DNA from: an uncultured Bacilli bacterium
GTDB taxonomy: Bacteria > Bacillota_I > Bacilli_A > RF39 > UBA660
Assembly: GCA_934102255.1 (NCBI GenBank)
Contig: CAKOSN010000006.1
Span: 1 to 64,000 of the forward strand
Length of the DNA: 64,000 nucleotides
Direction of reading: 5' to 3'
Below the pieces are notes generated by a model. It worked only from the letters and a program-made list of their open reading frames with translations, searched no databases and was not told where the DNA came from. This document shows, piece after piece, positions 1 through 8,076 of this stretch. The first letter of the stretch is position 1. Every line of letters begins with the position of its first letter. The translations under genes were made by a program, and so were the position numbers.

Positions 1-69
1 TATGATAGAATTAAAGTAAAATTAAAAGGACTGTCTCCTGTAAATTACAGGTTACAATCCTCTAATTAG
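1..69 (+). pseudogene. IS3-family (IS150-type) transposase OrfB, C-terminal end only
   Basis: The window opens inside a plus-strand reading frame whose last 22 residues contain YDRIKVKLKGLSPVNYR and end with TAG at 67-69. The 'KLKGLSP..YR' motif is the typical C-terminus of IS150-group OrfB integrases. An IS terminal repeat follows directly, so this is the tail of an element lying mostly outside the window. Whether the rest is intact cannot be seen. Confidence 0.85.
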
Positions 70-83
70 AAACTATTAATAAA

Positions 84-109
84 CTGTCCAACTTTTGGGG
101 TTCAGTTCA
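84..109 (+). mobile_element. Right terminal inverted repeat of an IS150-type IS3 element
   Basis: The sequence TGTCCAACTTTTGGGG followed by TTCAGTTCA is the complement of the usual IS150-group end (TGAACTGAACCCC.. AAAGTTGGACA). It lies 14 bases past the OrfB stop, the expected place for the right end. It marks the element boundary about 45 bp from tRNA-Gly. The target duplication cannot be checked because the left end is outside the window. Confidence 0.75.
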
Positions 110-153
110 CAATGGATTAGTTTTTTTTATAAAAATATTAATAAATTTACATA

Positions 154-227
154 TGGAGCAGGTAGCGGGAATCGGACCCGCATCCTAAGCTTGGGAAGCT
201 CATATTCTACCACTAAACCATACCTGC
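154..227 (-). tRNA. tRNA-Gly (anticodon CCC)
   Basis: Read on the minus strand, the gene starts GCAGGTA and ends TACCTGC-TCCA, giving a 7-bp acceptor stem and an encoded CCA. The T arm is GCGGG-TCCGATT-CCCGC. The anticodon stem TGAGC/GCTTA encloses the loop TTCCCAA, so the anticodon is CCC (codon GGG). A GGG reader is a minor isoacceptor in so AT-rich a genome. A hairpin terminator separates it from tRNA-Cys. Confidence 0.93.
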
Positions 228-236
228 ATATTATAA

Positions 237-262
237 AAGCCTCTTAACGAGGCTTACTTTTT
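237..262 (-). terminator. Hairpin terminator between the two tRNA genes
   Basis: AAGCCTC-TTAAC-GAGGCTT is a perfect 7-bp stem with T-rich sequence on both sides, so it could act in either direction. On the minus strand it would end tRNA-Cys transcription before tRNA-Gly. Confidence 0.6.
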
Positions 263-266
263 TTAT

Positions 267-340
267 TGGAGGGACCTACCAGATTTGAACTGGTGATCAG
301 GGAGTTGCAGTCCCACGCCTTACCACTTGGCTAAAGTCCC
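267..340 (-). tRNA. tRNA-Cys (anticodon GCA)
   Basis: On the minus strand the gene starts GGGACTT and ends AGGTCCC-TCCA with encoded CCA. The T arm is ACCAG-TTCAAAT-CTGGT. The anticodon region GGGA-CTGCAAC-TCCC gives GCA. The D arm contains GCCAAGTGGTAAGGC. The outermost anticodon-stem pair is T-T, a small irregularity. A near-copy of its D and anticodon arms occurs about 120 bp away on the opposite strand. Confidence 0.93.
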
Positions 341-456
341 AACACATTTTTTATTCTATCTTAAAATAGACATTTTGTCAATTAGACATCTCCTATTTAC
401 TACTATTTTATGCAAATTTCTTAAAAAATTACATATTTTAGAAAATATAGAGCACA

Positions 457-503
457 TTCAAGTGGTAAGGTATGGGACTGCAACTCCCCGACTACCACTT
501 GAA
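457..503 (+). other. tRNA-Cys-like hairpin (D arm plus anticodon arm mimic)
   Basis: TTCAAGTGGTA at 457-467 is perfectly complementary to TACCACTTGAA at 493-503. The enclosed sequence carries TGGGACTGCAACTCCC, identical to the tRNA-Cys anticodon arm. Along 33 bases it differs from tRNA-Cys at only three positions, but acceptor and T arms are missing. Flanking TAGAAAAT/ATTTTCTA extends the dyad. It may be a tRNA-derived regulatory RNA, a mobile-element scar or a tRNA mimic. No coding function is seen. Confidence 0.7.
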
Positions 504-594
504 TTTTGGACATTTTCTATATCATAAAAATCAAAAAAATACTCCAAACTAAGATTATTAGCTAGAGTATCCAAATTCCAGATTTTTATAACAA

Positions 595-1269
595 TTAAAA
601 CATTTTCAACTTTCTTACTAAGCCTTCTTTTTTATCTGGTAAAAAAGCATCTTTTCTCTTAAGACCTTCAAGTAAAGAAAAACCAACTTCTTCATCTCCC
701 ATATCTCTTAACATATCAAAATATTCATGGGGTAACATTTCATTTTCTATTCCCCCGAAAGACCTAGAACCTCTAGCTTGTTCACGTTTAGCAAGTAAGA
801 TACACTTTTCTATTTCTCTTGGGTCAGTAACTTTTTCACCATTACGATAAAAAGTAGACTCTTCTGGTTGCCACTCACGGAACCCAAATAGCTCACAATT
901 ATCAAAACCAAACTTACCGTCAAAAAATATTTTACGAATTTTTAATATATCGGTATAACTTAGTTCTTTTCTATAGCCAAAATATCTTAAAAGTTCTGCT
1001 ATATTAAAAGCATCTTTTACCACGATATCATTAGCACTTAAATTCAAACATACATCATTACTAGATATATTTAAAATTGGATAATTTTTTGTATCAAATA
1101 ATAAATCATCACTCATTTTATCAGCATTGGGTACAAATATCATACTTCTACATGGTTGCCAACAGCTTAAAGTTACTTGACCATTTAAACTTTCAATTTC
1201 TGATTTCACAACCACTACTTTGCCAACACAAACATCATCCCTATTTACCTTATATCTACTATTTTCCAT
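595..1269 (-). CDS. Hypothetical protein, 224 aa
   Basis: I do not recognise the family. The start MENSRYKV is chosen because GGAGG lies 5 bases upstream at 1275-1279; a longer TTG-initiated frame lacks such a site. The protein looks soluble and cytoplasmic, with a mixed N-terminal half containing a Cys/Trp-bearing strand (SCWQPC) and a charged C-terminal half. No signal peptide, membrane segment or catalytic motif is evident. It stands alone: the gene upstream ends about 140 bp away. Position beside tRNA genes and an IS end suggests accessory DNA, but this is only context. Confidence 0.75.
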   Translation of the reverse strand: MENSRYKVNRDDVCVGKVVVVKSEIESLNGQVTLSCWQPCRSMIFVPNADKMSDDLLFDTKNYPILNISSNDVCLNLSANDIVVKDAFNIAELLRYFGYRKELSYTDILKIRKIFFDGKFGFDNCELFGFREWQPEESTFYRNGEKVTDPREIEKCILLAKREQARGSRSFGGIENEMLPHEYFDMLRDMGDEEVGFSLLEGLKRKDAFLPDKKEGLVRKLKMF

Positions 1270-1411
1270 TTTAACCTCCAAATACTTAACATCTATGATA
1301 GCATTTTCTAATAGCTTAAGCAATAAATTAAAATCAATAAAACTACCAGTTAATATAAATTTAAAAAAGCTAATAAACTCTTACTAGCTCTTAAACATCA
1401 AAAAAAACAAA

Positions 1412-1708
1412 TTACAAACTTTTACTACCTTTTAAAAATGCTTCATCTTCAACTTTTTTACTTATTATTTTCTCTTTAGCATCTAAATTATTTACATAAA
1501 ATTCTAACCGTTTAACTTCTTCTGTCAATCTAGCAATCTCTACTAACTTTTTGCTATCATAGAAACATAATCCGTCTTCTTTTAAAACCCGTCCGACATC
1601 ACTTTCTCTAACTAATACAGCTTTTTGTAATTTTAACTTTCTTAATTCTTCTCTTATTCTTGCTAATTCTTTTCTAACATCATTTAACTCACATTCATTA
1701 TAAGTCAT
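1412..1708 (-). CDS. Small coiled-coil protein, 98 aa
   Basis: The protein is almost entirely charged helix, with heptad-like Leu/Ile spacing in residues 8-35 and 55-85 (for example LARIREELRKLKLQKAVL), so a two-helix coiled coil is likely. It begins 11 bases inside the end of the upstream membrane-protein gene, showing translational coupling in a short operon (2594-3040, 1698-2597, this gene). There is no signal peptide or membrane segment, so a cytoplasmic partner of the preceding protein is plausible. No named family is recognised. Confidence 0.75.
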   Translation of the reverse strand: MTYNECELNDVRKELARIREELRKLKLQKAVLVRESDVGRVLKEDGLCFYDSKKLVEIARLTEEVKRLEFYVNNLDAKEKIISKKVEDEAFLKGSKSL

Positions 1709-2597
1709 TATTATTTTTCTTAAACCTTCCTATAATCATCAAACTTAAAATAACTACTCCTATAATCCCTAAAATTACATAACTATTCTTATTTTTCAAC
1801 TCCGAAGCCGCTACCTTCAATGTATCACTACTAATCAAATGATTTTCAATATAAACTTTAAAATAATAGTCATTTATCTCTTTAACATCAATAGTAATTT
1901 TATTATTTTTACTATCCTTACTACAATCAATACTACCTACTTTTTCAAAAGAAAAATCATCATTATCTTTAGAATAATATAAAGCACAAGTACTATTTTC
2001 TAAATCACTACTTATACTTAAAGTTATTTTATCCTTACTTACGCTTACTAACTTAATACTAGGACTTTCTAAATCTATTTTGTCTTTACTAATCTTATAA
2101 TCTAAACTAATTTTAAAACTAGTAATTATCTTATCTTTTTCTAGTTCACCTTCTAAATTAACAATACTATAATCACTATATTTAACTTCTATTTTATCAT
2201 CATTAAAATTAGTATTTTTTAAATAATCCTCATTAATATTTAATATTTCTTTATTAGTATTACCATTTAAACTAGCTATTATATCAATTATTTCTAAAGT
2301 CCATAAATCATTATTATCTAAAACATCATATCTATTATTTATATCACCCTTAAAAGTATTTTCTAAAGTATTATTTTTTAAAGTATAACTAACTGTTTTT
2401 ATCCCATCATCATCTTTAATACTTGGATATTTAATAGTAATATTATTATTATCATTAGTAATTTTAGTACTCCCCATATTTTGATACATATAATAAGTAT
2501 TACTTGTTTTTAATTTATCAGTTATCTCATTAAGACTTAAAGCTTTAACATTAGAAAAGATAAGAAAAAGATAAGTTATAAAAATTATTTTCTTCAT
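1698..2597 (-). CDS. Membrane-anchored exported protein, 299 aa
   Basis: The N-terminus MKKIIFITYLFLIFSNVKA is a clear signal peptide. Residues about 20-265 form a Lys/Asn/Ser-rich beta-type extracellular region. A single hydrophobic segment (about 272-290, YVILGIIGVVILSLMII) with a basic tail RFKKNNN gives a type I topology. The start overlaps the upstream gene by 4 bases (ATGA). Residues about 175-255 resemble a Fn3/Ig-like strand pattern, but I cannot assign a family. A surface or adhesion role is inference only. Confidence 0.8.
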   Translation of the reverse strand: MKKIIFITYLFLIFSNVKALSLNEITDKLKTSNTYYMYQNMGSTKITNDNNNITIKYPSIKDDDGIKTVSYTLKNNTLENTFKGDINNRYDVLDNNDLWTLEIIDIIASLNGNTNKEILNINEDYLKNTNFNDDKIEVKYSDYSIVNLEGELEKDKIITSFKISLDYKISKDKIDLESPSIKLVSVSKDKITLSISSDLENSTCALYYSKDNDDFSFEKVGSIDCSKDSKNNKITIDVKEINDYYFKVYIENHLISSDTLKVAASELKNKNSYVILGIIGVVILSLMIIGRFKKNNNDL

Positions 2598-3040
2598 CCT
2601 ACTATTTTATCTTTAGCTTCTTCATAGCTTAATTTTCTTTCTAAAGCATTTTGTCTTATTTTTGGCTCAATGGCTTTATTTAATGCTACAATAGTGGCTC
2701 TATCAATAGTTCTAATAATACTTACTTCGGCTACCCATTTATCAATAACATCATTACCACAATGGCGGTAAGTCTTACCTAAAGGACGACTCATATTATA
2801 AACACTATCTTCAATCGATTTTTTTCGCTTCTTAGCTCTTAAAAGAGAACGTTTTAAAGCTAGTAAAAATTTTTTCATCTCTTCATTATCAGTAAGATTA
2901 TTTAATTGCAAATATTTTTCATACATACTAATGTATATTTCTATACTCTCAGCGCTTTTCATATCGTGATTTAAACGATAATCTGTTGTAGCATGAAAAA
3001 AATTTCTTAAAAGTATATATTCTTTATCATCTATATTCAT
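2594..3040 (-). CDS. Hypothetical protein, 148 aa
   Basis: Soluble, strongly basic helical protein, preceded by a good GGAGGA ribosome site and starting one base from the HAD gene stop. It has a lysine/arginine cluster at about residues 67-76 (RAKKRKKS) and an adjacent motif RPLGKTYRHCGNDVIDKW. The family is not recognised. It is co-transcribed between the HAD-like phosphatase and the type I membrane protein, with overlapping ends on both sides. Nucleic-acid contact is possible from the charge but unsupported by a motif. Confidence 0.75.
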   Translation of the reverse strand: MNIDDKEYILLRNFFHATTDYRLNHDMKSAESIEIYISMYEKYLQLNNLTDNEEMKKFLLALKRSLLRAKKRKKSIEDSVYNMSRPLGKTYRHCGNDVIDKWVAEVSIIRTIDRATIVALNKAIEPKIRQNALERKLSYEEAKDKIVG

Positions 3041-3657
3041 TATTTTTCCTCCTCAATTTTAAGTAACTCTGGTTTTAACAAAATATTTAATACTTCATCC
3101 CACCCAGTATGATAATCATAGCCAGCTCTTATAATACCCAATTTTTTTAACTTTTCATCACTTACATTCTTATTATGGTAAGACGGAAATAAAATTTTAA
3201 CTTTTATATTAGGATTTAAATTACTAACTAAATCATCTATTTGAATATCTCCAACACATACATTTTTAGCACCAGTAAAGATATAGTTTTTAGCCGGTAT
3301 TACCTCTTCTGGAATCAATCGATATAGCATCTCAAATTTGCTCTTAAAAATACGCCCAGAGTTTTTTAAATCAAATGGATTACGACAATCACTACAAGGA
3401 TATATATCATAATATTTACTTAAAAGACTAATAGCTTCAATAGCTCCCGGCAAAATAACTGGATTGGCATATTGGTCTTTAGTACTAGCAAACTTATAAA
3501 ATTCAGCCTTTTTATCTTCGGGAATAGCTACCTCATCAATATAGTAATCACTAAAATCATCTATTTTATAATCCGTACCTAAAAACTCATTAACTAGCTC
3601 TAAATAACCAGAAAAGCAAAATACTTCATCTATATCTAATAAAATTTTCTTTTTCAT
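3040..3657 (-). CDS. HAD-superfamily 5'-nucleotidase-like protein
   Basis: The N-terminus MKKKILLDIDEVFCFSGYLE matches HAD motif I with the DxD pair at residues 8 and 10, as in the 5'(3')-deoxyribonucleotidase (NT5C) group. A later Ser/Thr-containing strand (IYPCSDCR) and the acidic GDIQIDD motif fit motifs II and IV. The likely reaction is dephosphorylation of a nucleotide or similar small phosphate ester in the cytoplasm. A start five codons upstream (3672) is possible; this one follows AGGGAG closely and gives the normal HAD N-terminus. It overlaps the hydrolase gene end, so both are in one operon. Confidence 0.8.
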   Translation of the reverse strand: MKKKILLDIDEVFCFSGYLELVNEFLGTDYKIDDFSDYYIDEVAIPEDKKAEFYKFASTKDQYANPVILPGAIEAISLLSKYYDIYPCSDCRNPFDLKNSGRIFKSKFEMLYRLIPEEVIPAKNYIFTGAKNVCVGDIQIDDLVSNLNPNIKVKILFPSYHNKNVSDEKLKKLGIIRAGYDYHTGWDEVLNILLKPELLKIEEEK

Positions 3658-3664
3658 AAACTCC

Positions 3665-4567
3665 CTACTCATTAATAAAACTTAGAATATCATCAATAAT
3701 AGTATCTTTTTCTACTTCTTGTAATAATTCATGACGAAGACTTTCATAGGTTTTAGCTCTTACATCTTGATATCCTATTTTCTTCATAAATAATTCTAAA
3801 TCTTTAAATTTCTTTAAATTACCAATTACTGCATCATCTGCACCCGCTATTAAAAGTATTGGCAAATTCTTATTTTGAACCGCATATTTATTCTTTTGAA
3901 AAGCCCTTTTTTGTAATTTATAAAGATTAATAAAACCATTCGTCGTAAAAGTGAATCCACACAAACTGCCATTATTATAATTAGTAACATTTTCTCTATT
4001 TTTACTTAACCATAAGTTTGGCTCACCATATTTTTTATTAAAACTACTAAAAGTCAAACTATCCAATAACTTATTTGGCTTTCTATCACCGTCAAACATC
4101 TTATTCATTCTAGCTAAAAATAAACCAACATCTACCAAAGCTTGTTTTGTAGGTGGTCCACATAATATAACTTTATTTACTTTATCATCATGAGTTTGTA
4201 AAAAAGCTCTAGCTACTAAAGTTCCCATACTATGGGCAAAAAGTATAACATTAGAAGCCTGATATCTAACCTTAAAAAAATCTATAACAGTATATAAATC
4301 TTTACTAAAAGCTGTTTCATCTTCCGTATAAAAATACCCCAAATCATTATCACTTTTTACACTCTTACCATGGCCACGATGGTCATAACAAACACTAATA
4401 TAACCATCATCAGCTAACCGTTTTAAAAAATAGTCATATCTTTCTTTATGTTCACTCATACCGTGAGCCACACAGACAAGACCTTTAATACTTCCATTAG
4501 GGACTATATAATTAACACTTAAACCTAAATCATCTACAGGTGATTTTATTACTATATTATTTATCAT
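3665..4567 (-). CDS. Alpha/beta hydrolase (monoacylglycerol lipase / S33 type)
   Basis: The fold is recognisable from HGMSEH near residue 35, the YDHRGHGKS segment near 61-69, and the nucleophile elbow FAHSMGT with Ser113. A late acid (AGADDAVIG, about 245) and histidine (SLRHELLQEV, about 279) complete the triad. This matches lysophospholipase/monoacylglycerol lipase-like enzymes that hydrolyse lipid esters. There is no signal peptide, so it acts in the cytoplasm. The start MINNIVIK is chosen because an AGAGAG site lies 5 bases upstream; a start seven codons earlier lacks one. Confidence 0.88.
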   Translation of the reverse strand: MINNIVIKSPVDDLGLSVNYIVPNGSIKGLVCVAHGMSEHKERYDYFLKRLADDGYISVCYDHRGHGKSVKSDNDLGYFYTEDETAFSKDLYTVIDFFKVRYQASNVILFAHSMGTLVARAFLQTHDDKVNKVILCGPPTKQALVDVGLFLARMNKMFDGDRKPNKLLDSLTFSSFNKKYGEPNLWLSKNRENVTNYNNGSLCGFTFTTNGFINLYKLQKRAFQKNKYAVQNKNLPILLIAGADDAVIGNLKKFKDLELFMKKIGYQDVRAKTYESLRHELLQEVEKDTIIDDILSFINE

Positions 4568-4630
4568 TATTACTCTCTTTCTAATCATATTATAAAGGAA
4601 TTAAACAATTAAAACAATAAAAAGCCAAAT

Positions 4631-4660
4631 AAAAATTGATAGACTCATTCTACCAATTTT
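4631..4660 (-). terminator. Rho-independent terminator after the Tim44-like array
   Basis: Read on the minus strand, AAAATTGGTAGA-ATGAG-TCTATCAATTTT forms a 12-bp stem with one G-T pair followed by a T-rich tail. It lies about 70 bases past the stop of the last gene of the array. Confidence 0.75.
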
Positions 4661-4732
4661 CTTTAATTTTAAAGATTTATTTTCTACTGTTTTTTATTTT
4701 AAAACAATTTAATTTTATACATTTTACTTTTC

Positions 4733-5254
4733 CTAATTCTTATTATAAGTAGGTATAGTGTCAATTACACCATTAGCGCCATTTAAAAATACCCCAATTA
4801 ATTTAGTAACGCTAATATAAATAAGAATATTTATCATTACAAGTAAAAGACCACCAACCATGAAGAAAGTCATATTATTTAGAATATAATTTTCACTAGG
4901 ATTATCAGGATTATAATAAACATTTATAGTATTTGCTAAAACATTAGTCTTAATATTTCCCTTAATTTCAAACTCTTCATCATTTACCGTATACGTATAA
5001 ATGCCAAAACAAACTTTTATATCTGATTTTTCACCAGTTTCACAATCAGTTTTGTCCTCTAATTTAGCACTAACTTTATTATAGCCTTTAATATTATTAA
5101 AATCGCTTATTGTAGTTATAGTTGATATTAATACAAAGGCAAAGCCAACTATTATTGGTTGAAGAAAGAAAAAGAGAGCAACTATATTAAGTCCAGTTCT
5201 TAATCCCTTATTATTTATTAATTTTTTTGTAACTTCTTTTGTATTATCATTCAT
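4733..5254 (-). CDS. Two-pass membrane protein, DUF3592-like
   Basis: Hydrophobic segments at about residues 20-48 and 130-152 flank an exported domain that carries two cysteines (KTDCETG and KVCFGIYTY). The strand pattern YTVNDEEFEIKG...VYYNPDNPSENY resembles DUF3592 proteins, in which a small beta domain sits between two helices. It is the last gene of the Tim44-like array and shares its direction, so a role in the same membrane system is inferred. No enzymatic motif is seen. Confidence 0.75.
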   Translation of the reverse strand: MNDNTKEVTKKLINNKGLRTGLNIVALFFFLQPIIVGFAFVLISTITTISDFNNIKGYNKVSAKLEDKTDCETGEKSDIKVCFGIYTYTVNDEEFEIKGNIKTNVLANTINVYYNPDNPSENYILNNMTFFMVGGLLLVMINILIYISVTKLIGVFLNGANGVIDTIPTYNKN

Positions 5255-5278
5255 AGAATCTTTTTTTTCCTTTAAAAC

Positions 5279-6124
5279 TTAAGCATTTTTATCGACAATA
5301 TCATAATCAAACGATGTACTTGAAAGACTTAATTGTGTCAAAATCCAATCATATTTACCATTAATTATTTTCTCACCACACATTGGACATTTTTCTAGGT
5401 CTTTTCCTATATACCTATCACAGTTAAAACAAACATTTTTACCAGGACTAATACTTCTTGTAAAAGTCATTAAATAAGTATTCTTTATTCTTTTATCGGC
5501 ATATCCTGAAACTATTTTATTATTCTTATCAACAATATAATCATAGCTTTCTGTCATCATTCTAACCACAATAGAAATAGTTACATCCGTTTTTTTAATA
5601 CCCTCTAAATATACATAGACTAAAAATAAATCACTTATAATATTTTTCTGTTCTTTTTCCTTTAATTCACTTATTTGTTTATTAAAAATCTCATATAAGT
5701 GATTACTTACTAAGCCATTTAATTTTTTATTACTATTTTTCATCATGGCCATTTCTATTTCTTTAAACATATCAAAAGTAAAAGTTTTAAAATCTTCTTC
5801 GGAAAAATCAGGAACTACTTCTTGTACTTTACTAAGATTATAAAAACTCGCCCCAAACCAAGGATTATTTTTATTTTCTTCGATATATTTTTGATTTCTT
5901 GGCAACAACCAATATATTTTAATTACTATCCAAAAGAAAGCTATTGGTATTAAAACAATCATTACTAATATATAAATATTACTTAATATTTCTAAGAAAG
6001 TATTACTAGAAGTACTAGTACTAGATGTAGCTAAAACTAATTCGGTATTAGAAATTATAACTAAACTAAGTATCAATAAAACAGTAGTCATTCTCTTTAT
6101 ACTTAAATCACCATTTTTATTCAT
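5279..6124 (-). CDS. Membrane Tim44-like protein with C-terminal zinc ribbon
   Basis: An N-terminal signal peptide (about 10-33) is followed by a membrane helix (about 45-72). A Tim44-like alpha/beta domain spans about residues 100-225 (VVPDFSEEDFKTFTFDMFKE). The C-terminus has a four-cysteine zinc ribbon (CFNC and CPMC, about 232-255). It is the most divergent of five tandem paralogues: the serine-rich linker is short (TSSTSTSSNTF). Tim44-like domains commonly bind membranes or partner proteins. The exact task is unknown. Confidence 0.8.
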   Translation of the reverse strand: MNKNGDLSIKRMTTVLLILSLVIISNTELVLATSSTSTSSNTFLEILSNIYILVMIVLIPIAFFWIVIKIYWLLPRNQKYIEENKNNPWFGASFYNLSKVQEVVPDFSEEDFKTFTFDMFKEIEMAMMKNSNKKLNGLVSNHLYEIFNKQISELKEKEQKNIISDLFLVYVYLEGIKKTDVTISIVVRMMTESYDYIVDKNNKIVSGYADKRIKNTYLMTFTRSISPGKNVCFNCDRYIGKDLEKCPMCGEKIINGKYDWILTQLSLSSTSFDYDIVDKNA

Positions 6125-6141
6125 TTTATTAAAATTCCTTA

Positions 6142-7062
6142 CTACTCATCTTCATCTTTAGCATTAACAGTTTGTTCTAAAACCATTTTCTTAGCTAATA
6201 CCCAATCATAATTACTAAGAACTATACTTGAACGACAATAAGGACATTTAGTAACATTAACGCTTTCTAAAGTTGCCCCGCAGTTTGGACACTTATTCTC
6301 TTTCTTACCAATGCTTCTTGTAAATACCATTAAATAGTTATACCATACCTTACAGTTATCATTACCCCTAACCGTCTTATTATCTTTATCTACTACATAA
6401 TCATAGCATTTTAACTTTAAATTAACATATAAAGATACTGTATTATTACTTATTTCCATACCGTCTATTCGATAAGTTAAATACTCAAAATCTTTCATAA
6501 TATTGCGTTCATTTTTCATCATTAACGAATTCATCTGTACACAATAAGTATTAAATAAAGGATTAGTTACTAAAGAATGCATCGTTTTCTTATCTAAATT
6601 CATCCATGCTTCTTGTACATTTTCATACACGCTACAAGCTACATCAATAAATTCTTCTTCGGAAAAATCAGGTAAAACCTTCTTTAATTCTTCGATGTTA
6701 TATAAAGGTACATTTTTAAGTGGATTAGTATTTCTATTTGTAATTACATTACTATCACCATAACTTTCAGATGCATCAACTGCCAAAGCAAAAACAATAA
6801 AAATTATAATAATCATTGCAAAAAATGCTACTGCAGAACCTCCACCGTCGCTAGAGCCAGATGAATAATGACCGCCATGAGAACCAGAAGAAGAACTTGA
6901 TGATGAAGAACTTGATGAAGAACTAGAAGATGAACTAGAAGAACCAGAGTCATACGAACCGTCAAAACCCGAATCAGCCTTTAATTGATATAAAGGTAAA
7001 AAGAAACAAGCTACTAGTAATAACCCAATCAAAATTTTTTTCATATTAAACTTACTTTTCAT
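6142..7062 (-). CDS. Secreted/membrane Tim44-like protein with Ser-rich linker and zinc ribbon
   Basis: The order is: signal peptide (residues 1-29, ending KA-DSGFDGSYDSG), a serine/glycine run (about 37-75), a membrane helix (about 78-96), a Tim44-like domain (about 118-265) and a zinc ribbon CPNC...CPYC. The segment GNDNCKVWYNYLMVFTRS is shared with its neighbours. The DSGFDGSYDSG start of the mature region is nearly invariant in three members, implying a specific processing or binding function. It belongs to a five-gene tandem family, most likely one transcript. Confidence 0.82.
   Translation of the reverse strand: MKSKFNMKKILIGLLLVACFFLPLYQLKADSGFDGSYDSGSSSSSSSSSSSSSSSSSSSGSHGGHYSSGSSDGGGSAVAFFAMIIIIFIVFALAVDASESYGDSNVITNRNTNPLKNVPLYNIEELKKVLPDFSEEEFIDVACSVYENVQEAWMNLDKKTMHSLVTNPLFNTYCVQMNSLMMKNERNIMKDFEYLTYRIDGMEISNNTVSLYVNLKLKCYDYVVDKDNKTVRGNDNCKVWYNYLMVFTRSIGKKENKCPNCGATLESVNVTKCPYCRSSIVLSNYDWVLAKKMVLEQTVNAKDEDE
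6882..6955 (-). repeat. Low-complexity Ser-codon tract
   Basis: A run of serine codons of mixed type (AGT/TCA/TCT), giving GAA/GAT-rich plus-strand DNA. Mixed codons suggest selection for serine rather than simple slippage. Similar tracts occur at about 7861-7945 and 8806-8905 in the paralogues. Confidence 0.7.
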
Positions 7063-7080
7063 AAAACAAATTACTCCTCA

Positions 7081-8061
7081 TTATTTTTTTACATTTTCTG
7101 TTTGACTAATTACCATTTTCTTAGCCAAAACCCAGTCATAATTTTTATTTATAATCTTAGTATGACAATACTTACATGTTGAAACAGTTTCACTTTCTAA
7201 AGTTGCCCCACAGTTTGGACATTTATTTTCTTTTTCTTCAATACTTCTTGTAAAAATCATCATATAGTTATACCAAACCTTTGATTTATCATTACCTCTT
7301 ATAGTCTTACCATCTTTATCTACTATATAATCAAAACATTCTAAATTTATATTAACATATAACGATACAGTCTTACTAGTTATCTCCATTTTAGTAATAT
7401 TAGCACTATAAAAATTAAAATCTTTCATGATATTTTTTTCTTGCTTAAGAACTAAAGTCTTTACTTGCATACTATACATATTATATAACTCATCAGTTAC
7501 TAAACTACGCATAGCATCCATTTCAGCATTCATCCAAGCTTCTTGGATATCCCTATATAATTGATAAACAGTATAAATAAATACTCGTTCATCAAAATCT
7601 GGTAATACTTCTAAAATCTTTGTCTTATCATAATCAACTACTTCATCTAAATTATCATCAGTGTTTTTATTTCTTATTATAACTTCATGAACATTAAAAT
7701 CATTTTTTAAATATTGTTCAAAAAGAATAATAACAGCACAACCAATAATCATGACTATAGCAAAAAGAAAATCTTTTAATTTAAATTCCTTTTTTTCAGT
7801 ATTCTCGGTTGGTTTAGAATTACTAGGGATAGTCGTATGAGGCTCTTTTTTCTTACCACACGAAGAACTTGATGATGATGAACTTGACGATGAAGAACCG
7901 GATGACCAACTAGAACTCGAAGAAGAAGAGGAACTAGACGAACCAGAATCATATGACCCGTCAAAACCCGAGTCAGCTTTTAAACTATAGATTGGAAAGA
8001 AAAGGCAAATTATTAACAAAAGACTGATTAAAATATTTTTTATTTTTAACTTATGTTGCAT
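7081..8061 (-). CDS. Secreted/membrane Tim44-like paralogue with Ser-rich linker
   Basis: It has the same build as its neighbours: signal peptide (1-29), DSGFDGSYDSG, serine tract (about 41-68, with one tryptophan), a helix at about residues 97-112, a Tim44-like domain and a C-terminal CPNC...CKYC zinc ribbon. The linker before the helix also carries a polar stretch with Lys/Glu/Pro (KKKEPHTTIPS). A good AAGGG site sits 7 bases before ATG. Duplication and divergence within one operon is evident. Confidence 0.82.
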   Translation of the reverse strand: MQHKLKIKNILISLLLIICLFFPIYSLKADSGFDGSYDSGSSSSSSSSSSSWSSGSSSSSSSSSSSSCGKKKEPHTTIPSNSKPTENTEKKEFKLKDFLFAIVMIIGCAVIILFEQYLKNDFNVHEVIIRNKNTDDNLDEVVDYDKTKILEVLPDFDERVFIYTVYQLYRDIQEAWMNAEMDAMRSLVTDELYNMYSMQVKTLVLKQEKNIMKDFNFYSANITKMEITSKTVSLYVNINLECFDYIVDKDGKTIRGNDKSKVWYNYMMIFTRSIEEKENKCPNCGATLESETVSTCKYCHTKIINKNYDWVLAKKMVISQTENVKK

Positions 8062-8076
8062 AAATTGGCCCTTACC

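Noticed and set aside
327..527. 66-codon plus-strand frame over tRNA-Cys and the tRNA-like hairpin
   Set aside because: It overlaps RNA genes and starts inside tRNA-Cys; no ribosome site. The structural signal there is RNA, not protein.
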